From an uncultured delta proteobacterium (lineage in GTDB: Bacteria; Desulfobacterota; Desulfobulbia; Desulfobulbales; Desulfocapsaceae), in the NCBI GenBank assembly GCA_903875445.1, contig CAIQWD010000100.1, positions 1 through 64,000 on the forward strand: a DNA stretch of 64,000 bases, read 5' to 3'. The notes beneath the pieces were generated by a model. It saw only the letters and a program-made list of their open reading frames with translations. It was not told the DNA's origin and made no database searches. The position numbers were made by a program, and so were the translations under genes. Positions 49,892 through 59,938 of this stretch are shown here, piece after piece. How positions within the stretch are numbered: position 1 is the first letter of the stretch; each line of letters opens with the position of its first letter.

Positions 49892-51229
49892 CTACTCGGA
49901 AATGTCGTCTTGCGCTTCGTCCTTCGTTTCTTCCTCTATCGCATCGGTCATTTCCGAAACAACAGAAGATGGTTGCTTGACCGGGGCAGGCACGGCAAAA
50001 GGCTTGATCTTCGCCTCATCAATCAAGGCCTGAGCAAATTTCTCATCAATCGACCGAATAACCATCAAGTCATCAATACTCTTCTCGGCCAGTATACCCG
50101 AAGAGGTGATACCTTTACCCAACAACTGGTCCGCCAGGGTTTCATCAATCCCCCGCAAGGCGAGAAGTGACTGGTATCCGGGATCGGCCAGGTTAGCATA
50201 ACGCTGCTCGCTTTTGACGTCTATCCGCCAGCCGATAAGCTTGGAGGCAAGGCGGACATTCTGTCCCTGCCTGCCGATGGCTAAAGAGAGTTGATCATTG
50301 GGGACGACGACCAAGAGGGACCTGGCATCCTCATCGGCCATAACCATACTGACATGGGCGGGTGCAAGAGCATTATAAACATATTTTGCCGGATCCGGAC
50401 TCCAGGTGACGATATCGATACGCTCGCCCTGAAGCTCCTGTACAACGTTCTGGACCCTTGACCCCTTCATGCCGACACAGGCACCAACGGGATCGACGTC
50501 ACTCTCCGAAGAGCTGACTGCAATTTTCGCGCGAAATCCGGGTTCGCGGCTAACTCCCATGACCCGAACTATACCTTCAGCCATTTCCGGCACTTCCAGC
50601 TGGAATAATTTAGAGAGAAACTCATCACAGGTGCGTGACAGGATGAGCTGCGAGTCACGGCTGGTCTGGCGTACTTCTTTCAGGTAAGCGCGAATCCGAT
50701 CGCCCTGTTTGAAAGAGCGTTTAGCTATTTGCTGATCCTTCGGCAGTATTGCGTCGGTACGACCGAGGTTGATGATCATATTGCCCCGCTCGAAGCGCTG
50801 AACAATGCCGCTCACCACCTCGCCGATTCGGTCCTTGAACATATCATAAATGACCTCTTTTTCGGCATCCTTCATCTTATGGATGATGACCTGTTTTGCG
50901 GACTGCGCCGCTATCCTGCCGAGGTCACTGATGTCTTCCATTTTTTCCCCAAGCTCATCACCGATCTGTACTTCAGGATCAAGCTTTAAGGCATCGACGA
51001 GGGAAATTTCCGTCTGATCATCCTCTGCTTCCTCGACGACATTTCTGAACTGAAACACCTCGACTTCGCCGTACTCCTCGTTATAGCGTACTTCGATCTC
51101 GCGGCGACTCCCGAATTTCTTCCTCGCAGCAGACTGAACAGCCTCTTCAATGGCCTCTATCAGCAATGTTTTGTTGAAACCTCGATCTCGGCTGATCTGG
51201 TCGATTATGCGTTTCAAATCTGAGAGCAT
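49892..51229 (-). CDS. nusA: Transcription termination/antitermination protein NusA
   Basis: NusA N-domain, S1 (IVQRFERGNMIINLGRTDAILPKDQQI), KH (GACVGMKGSRVQNVVQELQGERIDIV), helix-hairpin-helix C-terminus. Confidence 0.97.
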   Translation of the reverse strand: MLSDLKRIIDQISRDRGFNKTLLIEAIEEAVQSAARKKFGSRREIEVRYNEEYGEVEVFQFRNVVEEAEDDQTEISLVDALKLDPEVQIGDELGEKMEDISDLGRIAAQSAKQVIIHKMKDAEKEVIYDMFKDRIGEVVSGIVQRFERGNMIINLGRTDAILPKDQQIAKRSFKQGDRIRAYLKEVRQTSRDSQLILSRTCDEFLSKLFQLEVPEMAEGIVRVMGVSREPGFRAKIAVSSSESDVDPVGACVGMKGSRVQNVVQELQGERIDIVTWSPDPAKYVYNALAPAHVSMVMADEDARSLLVVVPNDQLSLAIGRQGQNVRLASKLIGWRIDVKSEQRYANLADPGYQSLLALRGIDETLADQLLGKGITSSGILAEKSIDDLMVIRSIDEKFAQALIDEAKIKPFAVPAPVKQPSSVVSEMTDAIEEETKDEAQDDISE

Positions 51230-51310
51230 GCTTTTACCCCGTTCTTATGACTTTCCACTCCGCCAAGCGGAGTATTTTGCAATTTTCAAACAACCACGGG
51301 CCCGTCCGGC

Positions 51311-51766
51311 TCAGATGGTCAACCTGGCTTTATTAATCATCTCAAAAGAAAACTGTACCGAACTACCGTCATCAAGTTTCAGGTGTATCAAGTCTTCATG
51401 TACCGCTTCAATTACACCTTCCAACACTTTACGCTCTTCCATCTGATTGTGCAGCTTCACCCTGGCTTTTTTGCCAAGAAAGCGCACAAAGTCGCCCGCC
51501 GACCTGAGCGGTCGCTCCAACCCGGGCGAAGAAACCTCAAGCTGGTAAGCATGATCGATACAATCCTCAACATCAAGGTAATGGCTTAATTCTCGGCTCA
51601 CATCGCTGCAGTGATTAAGGGTTACCCCTGCCTCGGCATCGATAAAAACTCGTAACACCCATCCGTGTCCTTCTCTGCGAAATTGAACTTCAAAAAGCTC
51701 AAGCCCCAGAGAGGGGAGAAGGGTTTGCAGAAAACTCTGCACTTTGTCTGTAATAAACTGACTCAT
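51311..51766 (-). CDS. rimP: Ribosome maturation factor RimP
   Basis: LGLELFEVQFRREGHGWVLRVFIDAEAGVTLNHCSDVSRELSHYLDVED...YQLEVSSPGLERPL. Confidence 0.95.
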   Translation of the reverse strand: MSQFITDKVQSFLQTLLPSLGLELFEVQFRREGHGWVLRVFIDAEAGVTLNHCSDVSRELSHYLDVEDCIDHAYQLEVSSPGLERPLRSAGDFVRFLGKKARVKLHNQMEERKVLEGVIEAVHEDLIHLKLDDGSSVQFSFEMINKARLTI

Positions 51767-52323
51767 TTTCAAAAACCCTGAGGAACCTGGCCCCTGTCGC
51801 TCTTTGGCGGTAAATCGGCTAGTTCGTGTGCTCACATAAAAAAAAAAGCGGGCAGAGCCCACTTCCGAAAGCCGTCCCGTTACAAACAAAAACAGGAGGT
51901 ATAACAAGACAATCCGCTACCAAGGGCAAACTCTATAAAAAAGGGTTCCGTTGCTATTCATTTCTCAAGCGCCGGTACCAAGGTTCTGTAAAGCGAATTA
52001 TCCGACGGGCAATTTAATCATACTATCCAGGCAATGTCAAGCTGGAAGTCGATTGCGCGAGGCCCAAGTGCAAAGTCGAAAACAACAAATCTGGTTGCCA
52101 AGCCAAGGTTGTGTCTTTACTTAATCGACAGTTCCGAGTACCCTCCTGTCTTTGTCGGATTTGTTGCACTGTCCGTTAAGACCTCTATTGTGTTGTATTT
52201 AAAAAAGAACTTTCAATTTTTCGAAACGGCGTAACGCTTTTAATGAATGCTCTCACCCATGGCATCCCCATTGTTGCTTCAGAGCTGACTGCCCCGTTTT
52301 AACACCCGTCACCCACCTATTTC

Positions 52324-54831
52324 ATGACCGAAAAAATTCTTATTATTGCAGAAAAACCTAGTGTTGCCGCTGACCTGGTTAAAAGCCTGCCAGGCAAATT
52401 CGTTAAGGAAAAAACCCATTTCGAAGGAGAAAACTATGTTGTCTCCTATGCCATAGGTCATCTTGTCACCATTTGCTTTCCGGAAGAAATCGACCCGGCC
52501 TATCAAAAATGGGACATGAACAGCCTGCCGATCCTCCCGGAGGCCTTTCCCCTTAAAGGCCTTGACGGCACCAAGACTCAGCTCAGTGCTTTGCAAAAAC
52601 TGATAAGGCGCAAGGACATCAAGCAAATCATCAATGCCTGTGATGCCGGTCGGGAAGGTGAACTGATTTTCAAATATATCCTCAAATTCGTTTGGAACGC
52701 CTCGGTCGCCGAGAAATCTTTTAAGCGGCTTTGGCTACAGTCGATGACCGCAGACTCAATCCGTGCCGCCTTTGCCTCTTTGCGAGACAGCGCCGAAATG
52801 CTGCCCCTTGAGGATACCGCCCTGTGCCGTTCCGAGTCGGATTGGCTGATAGGCATCAATGCCACCAGGGCACTTACCGGCTACAACTCCCGCAAGGGCG
52901 GTTTCTTTCTAACTCCCTGCGGTCGAGTACAGACCCCAACCCTGTCTCTTCTGGTGAAAAGGGAGCGGACTCGCCTGGGTTTTGTTCCCAAGCCATACTG
53001 GAACCTTCAGGGGCTGTTTGCCGTCAGCGATCAGACCTACGAGGGCAAATGGATCGATGCCGCCTTTGCCCGTGAAACCAGTGAGCCAACGGACAGGGCG
53101 GATCGTATTTGGAAAAAAGACGATGCCCTGGCAATTATCGCCAAATGCAGCGGAAAACCGGCAACAGTCGAGGAACAAAGCAAGAAAAACACCCAAAGTT
53201 CCCCGCAACTCTACGATCTTACCCTGCTCCAGCGAGAAGCCAACTCAAGGTTCGGTTTTTCCGCAAAAAACACCCTGGCCATTGCCCAAGCGCTGTATGA
53301 AAGGCACAAGGTTCTTACCTACCCGCGAACCGACAGTAAACATCTGCCGGAAGACTACCTGCAATCGGTAAAAGATGTACTGCAGCGGCAAACAACATGG
53401 CAATTCGGGACCTTCGCCCAAGAGGCTCTGACCAAGAAATATGTCCATCCGGACAAACGAATCTTCAACAACAGCAAGGTTTCCGACCACCACGCCATCA
53501 TCCCCACAACCCTTCTGCCGACACGTCTCAGCGAACCGGAAGCAAAAATTTATCAGATGGTGGTGCAACGCTTTCTCGCCGTCTTTTTTCCACCTGCAGT
53601 CTTTTTCAACACCAAAAGATTTTCCCTGGTTGCCGGAGAAACCTTCCTCACCGAGGGAAAAATCCTCCTCGAAGCAGGCTGGAAGGCCATTTACGGCACG
53701 GCAAGCGGAGATGGTCAGGATCGCATCCTCACACCGATACCGGTTGGCGGCCAGGTAAACTGTCAGGAAATCACCATCGCCGATCACGAAACCACACCGC
53801 CACCGCGTTTCAACGAAGCAACCCTGCTCTCGGCCATGGAAAATTCCGACAAACTGGTCGAAGATGAGGAACTGGCCGAAGCCATGAAAGAACGCGGCCT
53901 CGGCACTCCGGCGACCAGGGCTGCCATCATCGAAAAGCTCATCAAGGAAAAATATGTGGTTCGCGAGGGCAAAGATCTTACCCCCACCGGTAAGGCCTTC
54001 GAACTTCTCGCCCTCCTGGAGGCCATGCAGATTGAGGTTCTCGCCTCTCCGGAAATGACCGGCGAGTGGGAATATAAACTCAACCGAATGCTGAAAGGCC
54101 AGTTTACCCGTGATAAATTCATGGCCGAAATTCGGGCAGTAACCCGGCAAATCATCGACCGGGTAAAAAACTTTGAAACTGCCGAGATCAGACCCGAGGC
54201 GTCTTTTAGCCCCGTGGACGGAATTCGTTTCTTTTCATCACCTACCGCCTATGTCTCGGAGGATAAAAAGATCAGCATCCGCAAGATCCTTGGCGGACGA
54301 ATGTTGACCGAGCCTGATGTGCTTGCCCTGCTGCAGGGGAAGACCATCGGCCCCTTCAGCGATTTCCGCTCGAAAAAAGGCAAACCTTTCACCGCCTCAG
54401 TCCGTCTTCTCGACAAAAAGATCGAGTTTATCTTTGCCGCTTCCATCGACGAACTCGATATCGAGGCCGTCAAACAAGGAACAATTCTTGGCCATTCCCC
54501 CATTGATCAAACCAAAGTCTTTGCCACCCCGATGGCCTATATGTCCGAATCGGCACTCGGAGGCGATGCGAAGAAAGGCCTGAAGATCAGCAGGACTATC
54601 CTTTCCAGGGAGGTTGGCGAAAAACATGTCATGCAACTCCTTGCCGAAGGAAAAACCGAACTCATTCAAGGGTTCATATCGAAAAAGAAAAAACCGTTCG
54701 ACGCCTATCTCCTTCTTGCGAAAAATGGTACACTGAGCTTTGAATTTCCACCGCGGAAAGAAAAATCGCCAAAGCAAAACCCATTGACAGTCCCCAAAGA
54801 AAAAGCCATAAATAGCCATGAAACTGATTAA
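52324..54831 (+). CDS. topB: DNA topoisomerase III
   Basis: Toprim KILIIAEKPSVAADLVKSL...NACDAGREGELIF; active site LTYPRTDSKHLPED; C-terminal repeat domains. Confidence 0.94.
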   Translation: MTEKILIIAEKPSVAADLVKSLPGKFVKEKTHFEGENYVVSYAIGHLVTICFPEEIDPAYQKWDMNSLPILPEAFPLKGLDGTKTQLSALQKLIRRKDIKQIINACDAGREGELIFKYILKFVWNASVAEKSFKRLWLQSMTADSIRAAFASLRDSAEMLPLEDTALCRSESDWLIGINATRALTGYNSRKGGFFLTPCGRVQTPTLSLLVKRERTRLGFVPKPYWNLQGLFAVSDQTYEGKWIDAAFARETSEPTDRADRIWKKDDALAIIAKCSGKPATVEEQSKKNTQSSPQLYDLTLLQREANSRFGFSAKNTLAIAQALYERHKVLTYPRTDSKHLPEDYLQSVKDVLQRQTTWQFGTFAQEALTKKYVHPDKRIFNNSKVSDHHAIIPTTLLPTRLSEPEAKIYQMVVQRFLAVFFPPAVFFNTKRFSLVAGETFLTEGKILLEAGWKAIYGTASGDGQDRILTPIPVGGQVNCQEITIADHETTPPPRFNEATLLSAMENSDKLVEDEELAEAMKERGLGTPATRAAIIEKLIKEKYVVREGKDLTPTGKAFELLALLEAMQIEVLASPEMTGEWEYKLNRMLKGQFTRDKFMAEIRAVTRQIIDRVKNFETAEIRPEASFSPVDGIRFFSSPTAYVSEDKKISIRKILGGRMLTEPDVLALLQGKTIGPFSDFRSKKGKPFTASVRLLDKKIEFIFAASIDELDIEAVKQGTILGHSPIDQTKVFATPMAYMSESALGGDAKKGLKISRTILSREVGEKHVMQLLAEGKTELIQGFISKKKKPFDAYLLLAKNGTLSFEFPPRKEKSPKQNPLTVPKEKAINSHETD

Positions 54832-55195
54832 AAAAGAATATTTAGAAAAAAGCGGCGAGGAACTGGCACAAATCTGCGCCGGCGCTGCCCTTGATACCCA
54901 GGCTGAGGATCTGCTCATCCTTGATGTCCGCGGTTTGGCCACCTTCACCGATTATTGCGTCATCATGAACGGCAAATCAACCCGCCACGTCCAGGCCCTG
55001 GCCGAGGCAATTGAAAGAGCGGTTCGTTCCAAACGGGTCAAAGCGTCTTCCGCCGAAGGACTGGCCGAAGGCTTGTGGGTTCTCCTCGATTTTGATGACG
55101 TTATTGTCCACATTTTCTATCATGAACAACGGCAATTTTACAACCTTGAAGGCCTCTGGTCCGAGGCCAAACGTGTTGCCGCCGAGGCGGAGTGA
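54818..55195 (+). CDS. rsfS: Ribosome silencing factor
   Basis: ILDVRGLATFTDYCVIMNGKSTRHVQALAEAIE...WVLLDFDDVIVHIFYHEQRQFYNLEGLW. Confidence 0.96.
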   Translation: MKLIKKEYLEKSGEELAQICAGAALDTQAEDLLILDVRGLATFTDYCVIMNGKSTRHVQALAEAIERAVRSKRVKASSAEGLAEGLWVLLDFDDVIVHIFYHEQRQFYNLEGLWSEAKRVAAEAE

Positions 55196-55221
55196 CGCAG
55201 TGCCGGAAGAGGGCTAGGATT

Positions 55222-56631
55222 ATGCAATATTTAAGCACCAGGGGGCAAATTTCCCCCATACCATTTTCCCAGGCTGTGATGATGGGGCTCGCAGAGGATG
55301 GCGGCTTGCTGCTGCCGCGTACCATCCCGCGCATCGGCACCGACACCTTCGCCTCCTGGCAAAAATTGAGCTATGCGGAACTGGCGTTTGAAGTCATGTC
55401 GAGATTTGTCGATGACATTCCGGTCAGCGACCTAAAAGACATTATCAACAGATCCTATGCGACCTTCACCGCCAAAGAAGTCACCCCGGTGGTGCACCTT
55501 GGCGATTTGCATATCCTTGAATTGTTTCATGGCCCGACTCTTGCTTTCAAAGATATTGCCCTGCAGTTCCTCGGCAATATCTTCGAGTATCTGTTGAGCC
55601 GCGACCAAGGGGTTCTCAATATCCTCGGGGCAACGTCCGGCGACACCGGTTCTGCCGCCATTTACGGGGTTCGCGGCAAAGAGCGGATCAACATTTTCAT
55701 CCTCCACCCGCACCAGCGTGTGAGCCCGGTGCAGGAAAAACAGATGACCACCGTCCTCGACGCCAATGTTTTCAACATCGCCATCCGCGGTTCTTTCGAC
55801 GACGGCCAGGCCATTGTCAAAAAAATATTCAACGACCTGGAATTCAAAGCCAAATACCGGCTTGGAGCGATCAATTCGATCAACTGGGCCCGGGTTCTCG
55901 CTCAGGTTGTTTATTATGTCAGGAGTTGCCTGCACGTCTCTGCCCACGAAAAAGATTCTTCCGTCGATTTTGCCATTCCCACCGGCAATTTCGGCGATAT
56001 CTTCGCCGGCTATATCGCCAAAAAAATGTTGCCCCCGGGCACCATTCGCCAATTGGTCCTGGCAACCAACGACAACGATATCCTTGCCCGCTTCGTTACC
56101 AAGGGCGATTATTCACAGGCAACGGTGAAAATCACCTCCAGCCCGTCCATGGATATCCAGGCAGCGTCAAATTTCGAACGCTATCTCTATTATCTTTTAG
56201 ACAGCGATCCAGCGCGCACCCGTGAACTCATGGAGGAGTTCGGAAAGAACGGCAAGATCGATCTCTCCGGGCATCACGAGCAGATTCGTCGTGATTTCGT
56301 TGCCACCGCGGTCTCCGAGCAGGAGGTAAGGGAAACCATCGCCGCCTTTTACCAAGAGCATGAATATATCCTCGACCCGCACACGGCAGTGGGCGTGAAA
56401 GCGGCGCAAAAATTTAAAACTGTGGGGGTTCCCATGGTATGCCTGGCCACAGCCCATCCGGCGAAATTCGGCGCAGTAGTGGAAGAGGCAATCGGCAAGT
56501 TACCCGATGTTCCACTAGCCCTTGCCGGTATAATGGAAAAGCCTTCGCGTTGTGAACTTATGGACGCAGAAAAAGGCAAAATTCAGGCATTTGTCGCGGA
56601 AAAATCGGCAACAGCCTTTAACAACGGCTGA
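55222..56631 (+). CDS. thrC: Threonine synthase
   Basis: MQYLSTRGQISPIPFSQAVMMGLAEDGGLLLP...HGPTLAFKDIALQFLGN...LGATSGDTGSAAI. Confidence 0.96.
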   Translation: MQYLSTRGQISPIPFSQAVMMGLAEDGGLLLPRTIPRIGTDTFASWQKLSYAELAFEVMSRFVDDIPVSDLKDIINRSYATFTAKEVTPVVHLGDLHILELFHGPTLAFKDIALQFLGNIFEYLLSRDQGVLNILGATSGDTGSAAIYGVRGKERINIFILHPHQRVSPVQEKQMTTVLDANVFNIAIRGSFDDGQAIVKKIFNDLEFKAKYRLGAINSINWARVLAQVVYYVRSCLHVSAHEKDSSVDFAIPTGNFGDIFAGYIAKKMLPPGTIRQLVLATNDNDILARFVTKGDYSQATVKITSSPSMDIQAASNFERYLYYLLDSDPARTRELMEEFGKNGKIDLSGHHEQIRRDFVATAVSEQEVRETIAAFYQEHEYILDPHTAVGVKAAQKFKTVGVPMVCLATAHPAKFGAVVEEAIGKLPDVPLALAGIMEKPSRCELMDAEKGKIQAFVAEKSATAFNNG

Positions 56632-56744
56632 GATTTGCCAAGCAAGACCTGGCGACGCCAGCCTTGACAAGACACCGGGACCACTCTAATGTCTTGGGAT
56701 ATTAAACGTGGTATTTATTGCAACTGCAATGGAAATTTTCTTAG

Positions 56745-56783
56745 TATCTGTTCAGCACTATTGACAAAATCCCCCCTCCCCTT
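56745..56783. repeat. 39-bp dispersed repeat, copy 2
   Basis: TATCTGTTCAGCACTATTGACAAAATCCCCCCTCCCCTT; cf. 8580-8618. Confidence 0.8.
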
Positions 56784-57129
56784 CCTCTTTGGGTATCCCT
56801 GTCGTTACACAATCTCCCGATAGCGGCAGCCCCAGTTGTCTTCTTATAACATCTCCGCTTTTTTTATTAACATTCACGACCAAGAGCTGCCACCATGTAA
56901 TGACCGTTCCGACTTCCTTTTCGACCGGCAAACACCTTGTGCGGCTATAAATCCCCCACAATCGACCCAATTCTAATAGTCTTGACTTTTTTGTCATAAC
57001 TGGATAAATGTTTTGTTTCGATCGTACGTTTTTGTCTTTGTTTATCCAGCAGCATCCCCCCACCAGATCTGCATTAGATAGACGTTCACCCGTGCCGTCA
57101 GGCAATTATCAACTCTTCTGGAGAACAAC

Positions 57130-58269
57130 ATGTGTCGTTTAGCCCTGAAAACTGCCAGAGAGCCGTTTTCCCCCTACGAGGTCCTCACCGCCATGGAGGC
57201 CATGAAAGAGGGGTACGATGGCTCCGGACTCGGCCTCCTGCTTCGGGGAATGGAGTTTGAAGATTTCAAATACAATCCGCGCTTCCCCATTCTCTCAGGT
57301 ATTGCCCATACGGAAAAAGCATGGCATCGCATGACCGATTATATGGAAGAAATGGAATACGAATTGAAATACGATCACCGTTTTGCCATGCGACCGGAAT
57401 TGATCGAGGCGGAAGATCGCTATCGCTATTTCATGCGTGCCTACCGGATGCCGGTCGAGTTCCGCGACGAAAGTGACGAGCTGCGAGAGGCTGAACTTCT
57501 GCGCGCACGATTGGCACTTAGAAAACTCAGCACCGAAGAAGATCCCCTGACCATCTTTTCCTTCTATCCCGATGTCGCCATGATTAAGGAAGTCGGCTGG
57601 CCGATGCAGATCGGCGACGCCCTGTGTCTACATGACGGCCAGCTGAAATCCCGGGTCTGCATGGCACAGGGACGACAGAACACCAATTACGGCATCAATC
57701 TCTACGCCTGCCATCCCTTCTTTATCCAGGGGATCTCGACCATGACCAACGGCGAGAATACGGCATTCGTACCCATCCGTGACTGGTTGCTCGGCAAGAA
57801 ATTTGCCGGATATACAGGTTACCAAAGCGACAGTGAAGTGTTTACCCATATTCTCCATTACACCCTGAAAAAGCTGAAACTACCGCTGCAGGCCTACAAA
57901 CACATCATAACTCCGCTCAGCAACGCCGAACTGGCCAAGCACCCCCAGGGGGAATTCCTCGCCGGGTTGCGCCAGGTCTGCAAACGGCTGATCATCGATG
58001 GTCCCAATGCGGTTATCGGAACCCTGCCCGATGAAACCAGTCTTTTAGTCATGGATCAGAAAAAACTCCGCCCAGCTACAGTCGGCGGCAGAGATGGAGT
58101 CTGGGCCATTGCCTCGGAGATTTGCGGGATTCAGGCGATGATCCCGGACCGCGACCCCTCCCTCGATTTTCAGCCCATGCGCGAACATACAGTAATTATT
58201 CCCCCCCATAGAAAGGAATTAGAAATATGGTCTCAGTACGATCGGTTTCCATTGGCCCTAGCAGCCTAA
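57130..58269 (+). CDS. Glutamine amidotransferase (class II) subunit of a split glutamate synthase
   Basis: Mature Cys at position 2 (MCRLALKTA...GYDGSGLGLLLRGM), then GATase II features (YGINLYACHPFFIQGISTMTNGENTAF). Confidence 0.85.
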   Translation: MCRLALKTAREPFSPYEVLTAMEAMKEGYDGSGLGLLLRGMEFEDFKYNPRFPILSGIAHTEKAWHRMTDYMEEMEYELKYDHRFAMRPELIEAEDRYRYFMRAYRMPVEFRDESDELREAELLRARLALRKLSTEEDPLTIFSFYPDVAMIKEVGWPMQIGDALCLHDGQLKSRVCMAQGRQNTNYGINLYACHPFFIQGISTMTNGENTAFVPIRDWLLGKKFAGYTGYQSDSEVFTHILHYTLKKLKLPLQAYKHIITPLSNAELAKHPQGEFLAGLRQVCKRLIIDGPNAVIGTLPDETSLLVMDQKKLRPATVGGRDGVWAIASEICGIQAMIPDRDPSLDFQPMREHTVIIPPHRKELEIWSQYDRFPLALAA

Positions 58270-59867
58270 CCCCATCCGACCTCCCATGGATTATCGAGCA
58301 TCGTGAGGACAGATGTACCCTCTGCGGCCATTGTACCGCCGTTTGCCCGAAGGACTCCATCCGCCTTGCCCATATGCGGCAGCGGATGCCCAAGTTGGAC
58401 ATCCTTAGCAAACAGCGCGGCAGCGAGTATCGCACCTTTACCGGTATCCGTCAGGAGACCGACTCGGCGAAACTCTGTATCGGTTGTGGCATGTGCTCCA
58501 TGGTCTGCCCCAATGAAGCCATCACCCCCATTCCCGGCACCAATGAAAACCGTACCCTCTTTTTTGAAAATCGCAAAGGCGAACCGAAGAAGCGGGGCGG
58601 CAGACGTAATGCCACCGGCCCGACCCTTCTCGACCGCATCATGTTCCATCGTATCTCCATGCTCACCGACCCGGCTCTTGATGCCGGTCGCCATGAATTT
58701 ACCACCACAACGACACTTGGACGCATCCTCTCCCCGGAAGAATTCCTCGAACGGACGGTAAGCGGCGGCTGGATCCCCCCGACCCGAGAGATCTTTCCCT
58801 TCGTCATCGGTTCGATGTCCTTCGGCGCCCTGTCGCCCAATATGTGGCTGGGCCTGCTCCAGGGGGTCGCTTATTGCAACGAGGTCCTCGGCCTGCCCGT
58901 CGTCATGTGTACCGGCGAGGGCGGCTGCCCACCGTGGATTTTGCGCAGCAAGTATCTGAAATACATCATCCTGCAGATCGCCTCCGGCTATTTCGGCTGG
59001 GATGAGATCATCCGCGCCATTCCGGAAATGCAGTGCAATCCGGCGGCCATTGAAATCAAATACGGCCAGGGGGCAAAACCCGGCGACGGCGGCCTGCTCA
59101 TGTGGCACAAGGTCTCAAAACTGATCGCCCGGTTGCGCGGGGTACCCGAGGGTGTCGATTTGCCGTCGCCACCGGTACACCAGACCCTCTACTCCATCGA
59201 AGAAAGCGTCATGAAAATGATGCAGACCCTTTCCATGGCCTTCCACCACAAGGTTCCGGTGTATCCGAAAATCTCCGCCTCGACCTCGGCCAAATCGGTA
59301 TTGAACAATCTGGTACGTAACCCCTATGCCGCGGGTCTTATGATCGACGGCATCGACGGCGGCACCGGAGCCGCCTACAACGTCTCCATGGACGCCACCG
59401 GCCACCCCATTGCTTCTTGTGTACGCGATTGCTATCTCGATCTGGCCAAACAGGGCAAGCAGAACGAGATCCCCATCTTTGCCGCCGGAGGTATCGGTAA
59501 AAACGGCAACGTCGCCCAAAACGGCATGGCTCTGGTGATGCTCGGCGCCTCCGGTGTGCATATCGGCAAGTACATGATGCAGGCCGCGGCCGGCTGTCTC
59601 GGCAACGAAAAGAACCGCTGCAATGTCTGCAACCTCGGGATCTGTCCAAAGGGTATCACCAGTCAGAACCCGAAACTCTACCGCCGCCTCGACCCGGACA
59701 AGGTGGCCGAGCGGGTGGGCGAGGTCTTTATGTCGATCAATACCGAGGTGAAAAAGATCATGGCGCCGCTGGGACGCTCCCAGAGCCTGCCGATCGGCAT
59801 GTCCGACGCCATCGGCATTGCCGACCAGGCAGCTGCCGACAGATTGCGTATCCAATATATCTGCTAA
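58227..59867 (+). CDS. Glutamate synthase core (FMN-binding) with N-terminal 4Fe-4S domain
   Basis: Ferredoxin motifs CTLCGHCTAVCP, CIGCGMCSMVCP; Glu_synthase core (FVIGSMSFGALSPNMW, KPGDGGLLMWHKVSKLIARLRGVPEGVDLPSPPVH, IDGIDGGTGAA). Confidence 0.93.
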   Translation: MVSVRSVSIGPSSLTPSDLPWIIEHREDRCTLCGHCTAVCPKDSIRLAHMRQRMPKLDILSKQRGSEYRTFTGIRQETDSAKLCIGCGMCSMVCPNEAITPIPGTNENRTLFFENRKGEPKKRGGRRNATGPTLLDRIMFHRISMLTDPALDAGRHEFTTTTTLGRILSPEEFLERTVSGGWIPPTREIFPFVIGSMSFGALSPNMWLGLLQGVAYCNEVLGLPVVMCTGEGGCPPWILRSKYLKYIILQIASGYFGWDEIIRAIPEMQCNPAAIEIKYGQGAKPGDGGLLMWHKVSKLIARLRGVPEGVDLPSPPVHQTLYSIEESVMKMMQTLSMAFHHKVPVYPKISASTSAKSVLNNLVRNPYAAGLMIDGIDGGTGAAYNVSMDATGHPIASCVRDCYLDLAKQGKQNEIPIFAAGGIGKNGNVAQNGMALVMLGASGVHIGKYMMQAAAGCLGNEKNRCNVCNLGICPKGITSQNPKLYRRLDPDKVAERVGEVFMSINTEVKKIMAPLGRSQSLPIGMSDAIGIADQAAADRLRIQYIC

Positions 59868-59938
59868 ACGAAAAGATTGAAGATCAAGGCGGTATCCAGG
59901 CCTGTCAGGCCGGTGACTGCTGCTATAAGGAGTTTCCA

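Noticed and set aside
51908-52323. Searched for a tRNA or other structured RNA upstream of rimP
   Set aside because: No cloverleaf or recognisable RNA motif found by eye; a tRNAscan/Rfam run would be needed.
53245-54150. 301-aa reverse ORF
   Set aside because: Antisense to topB.
58266-59108. 280-aa reverse ORF
   Set aside because: Antisense to the glutamate synthase core gene.
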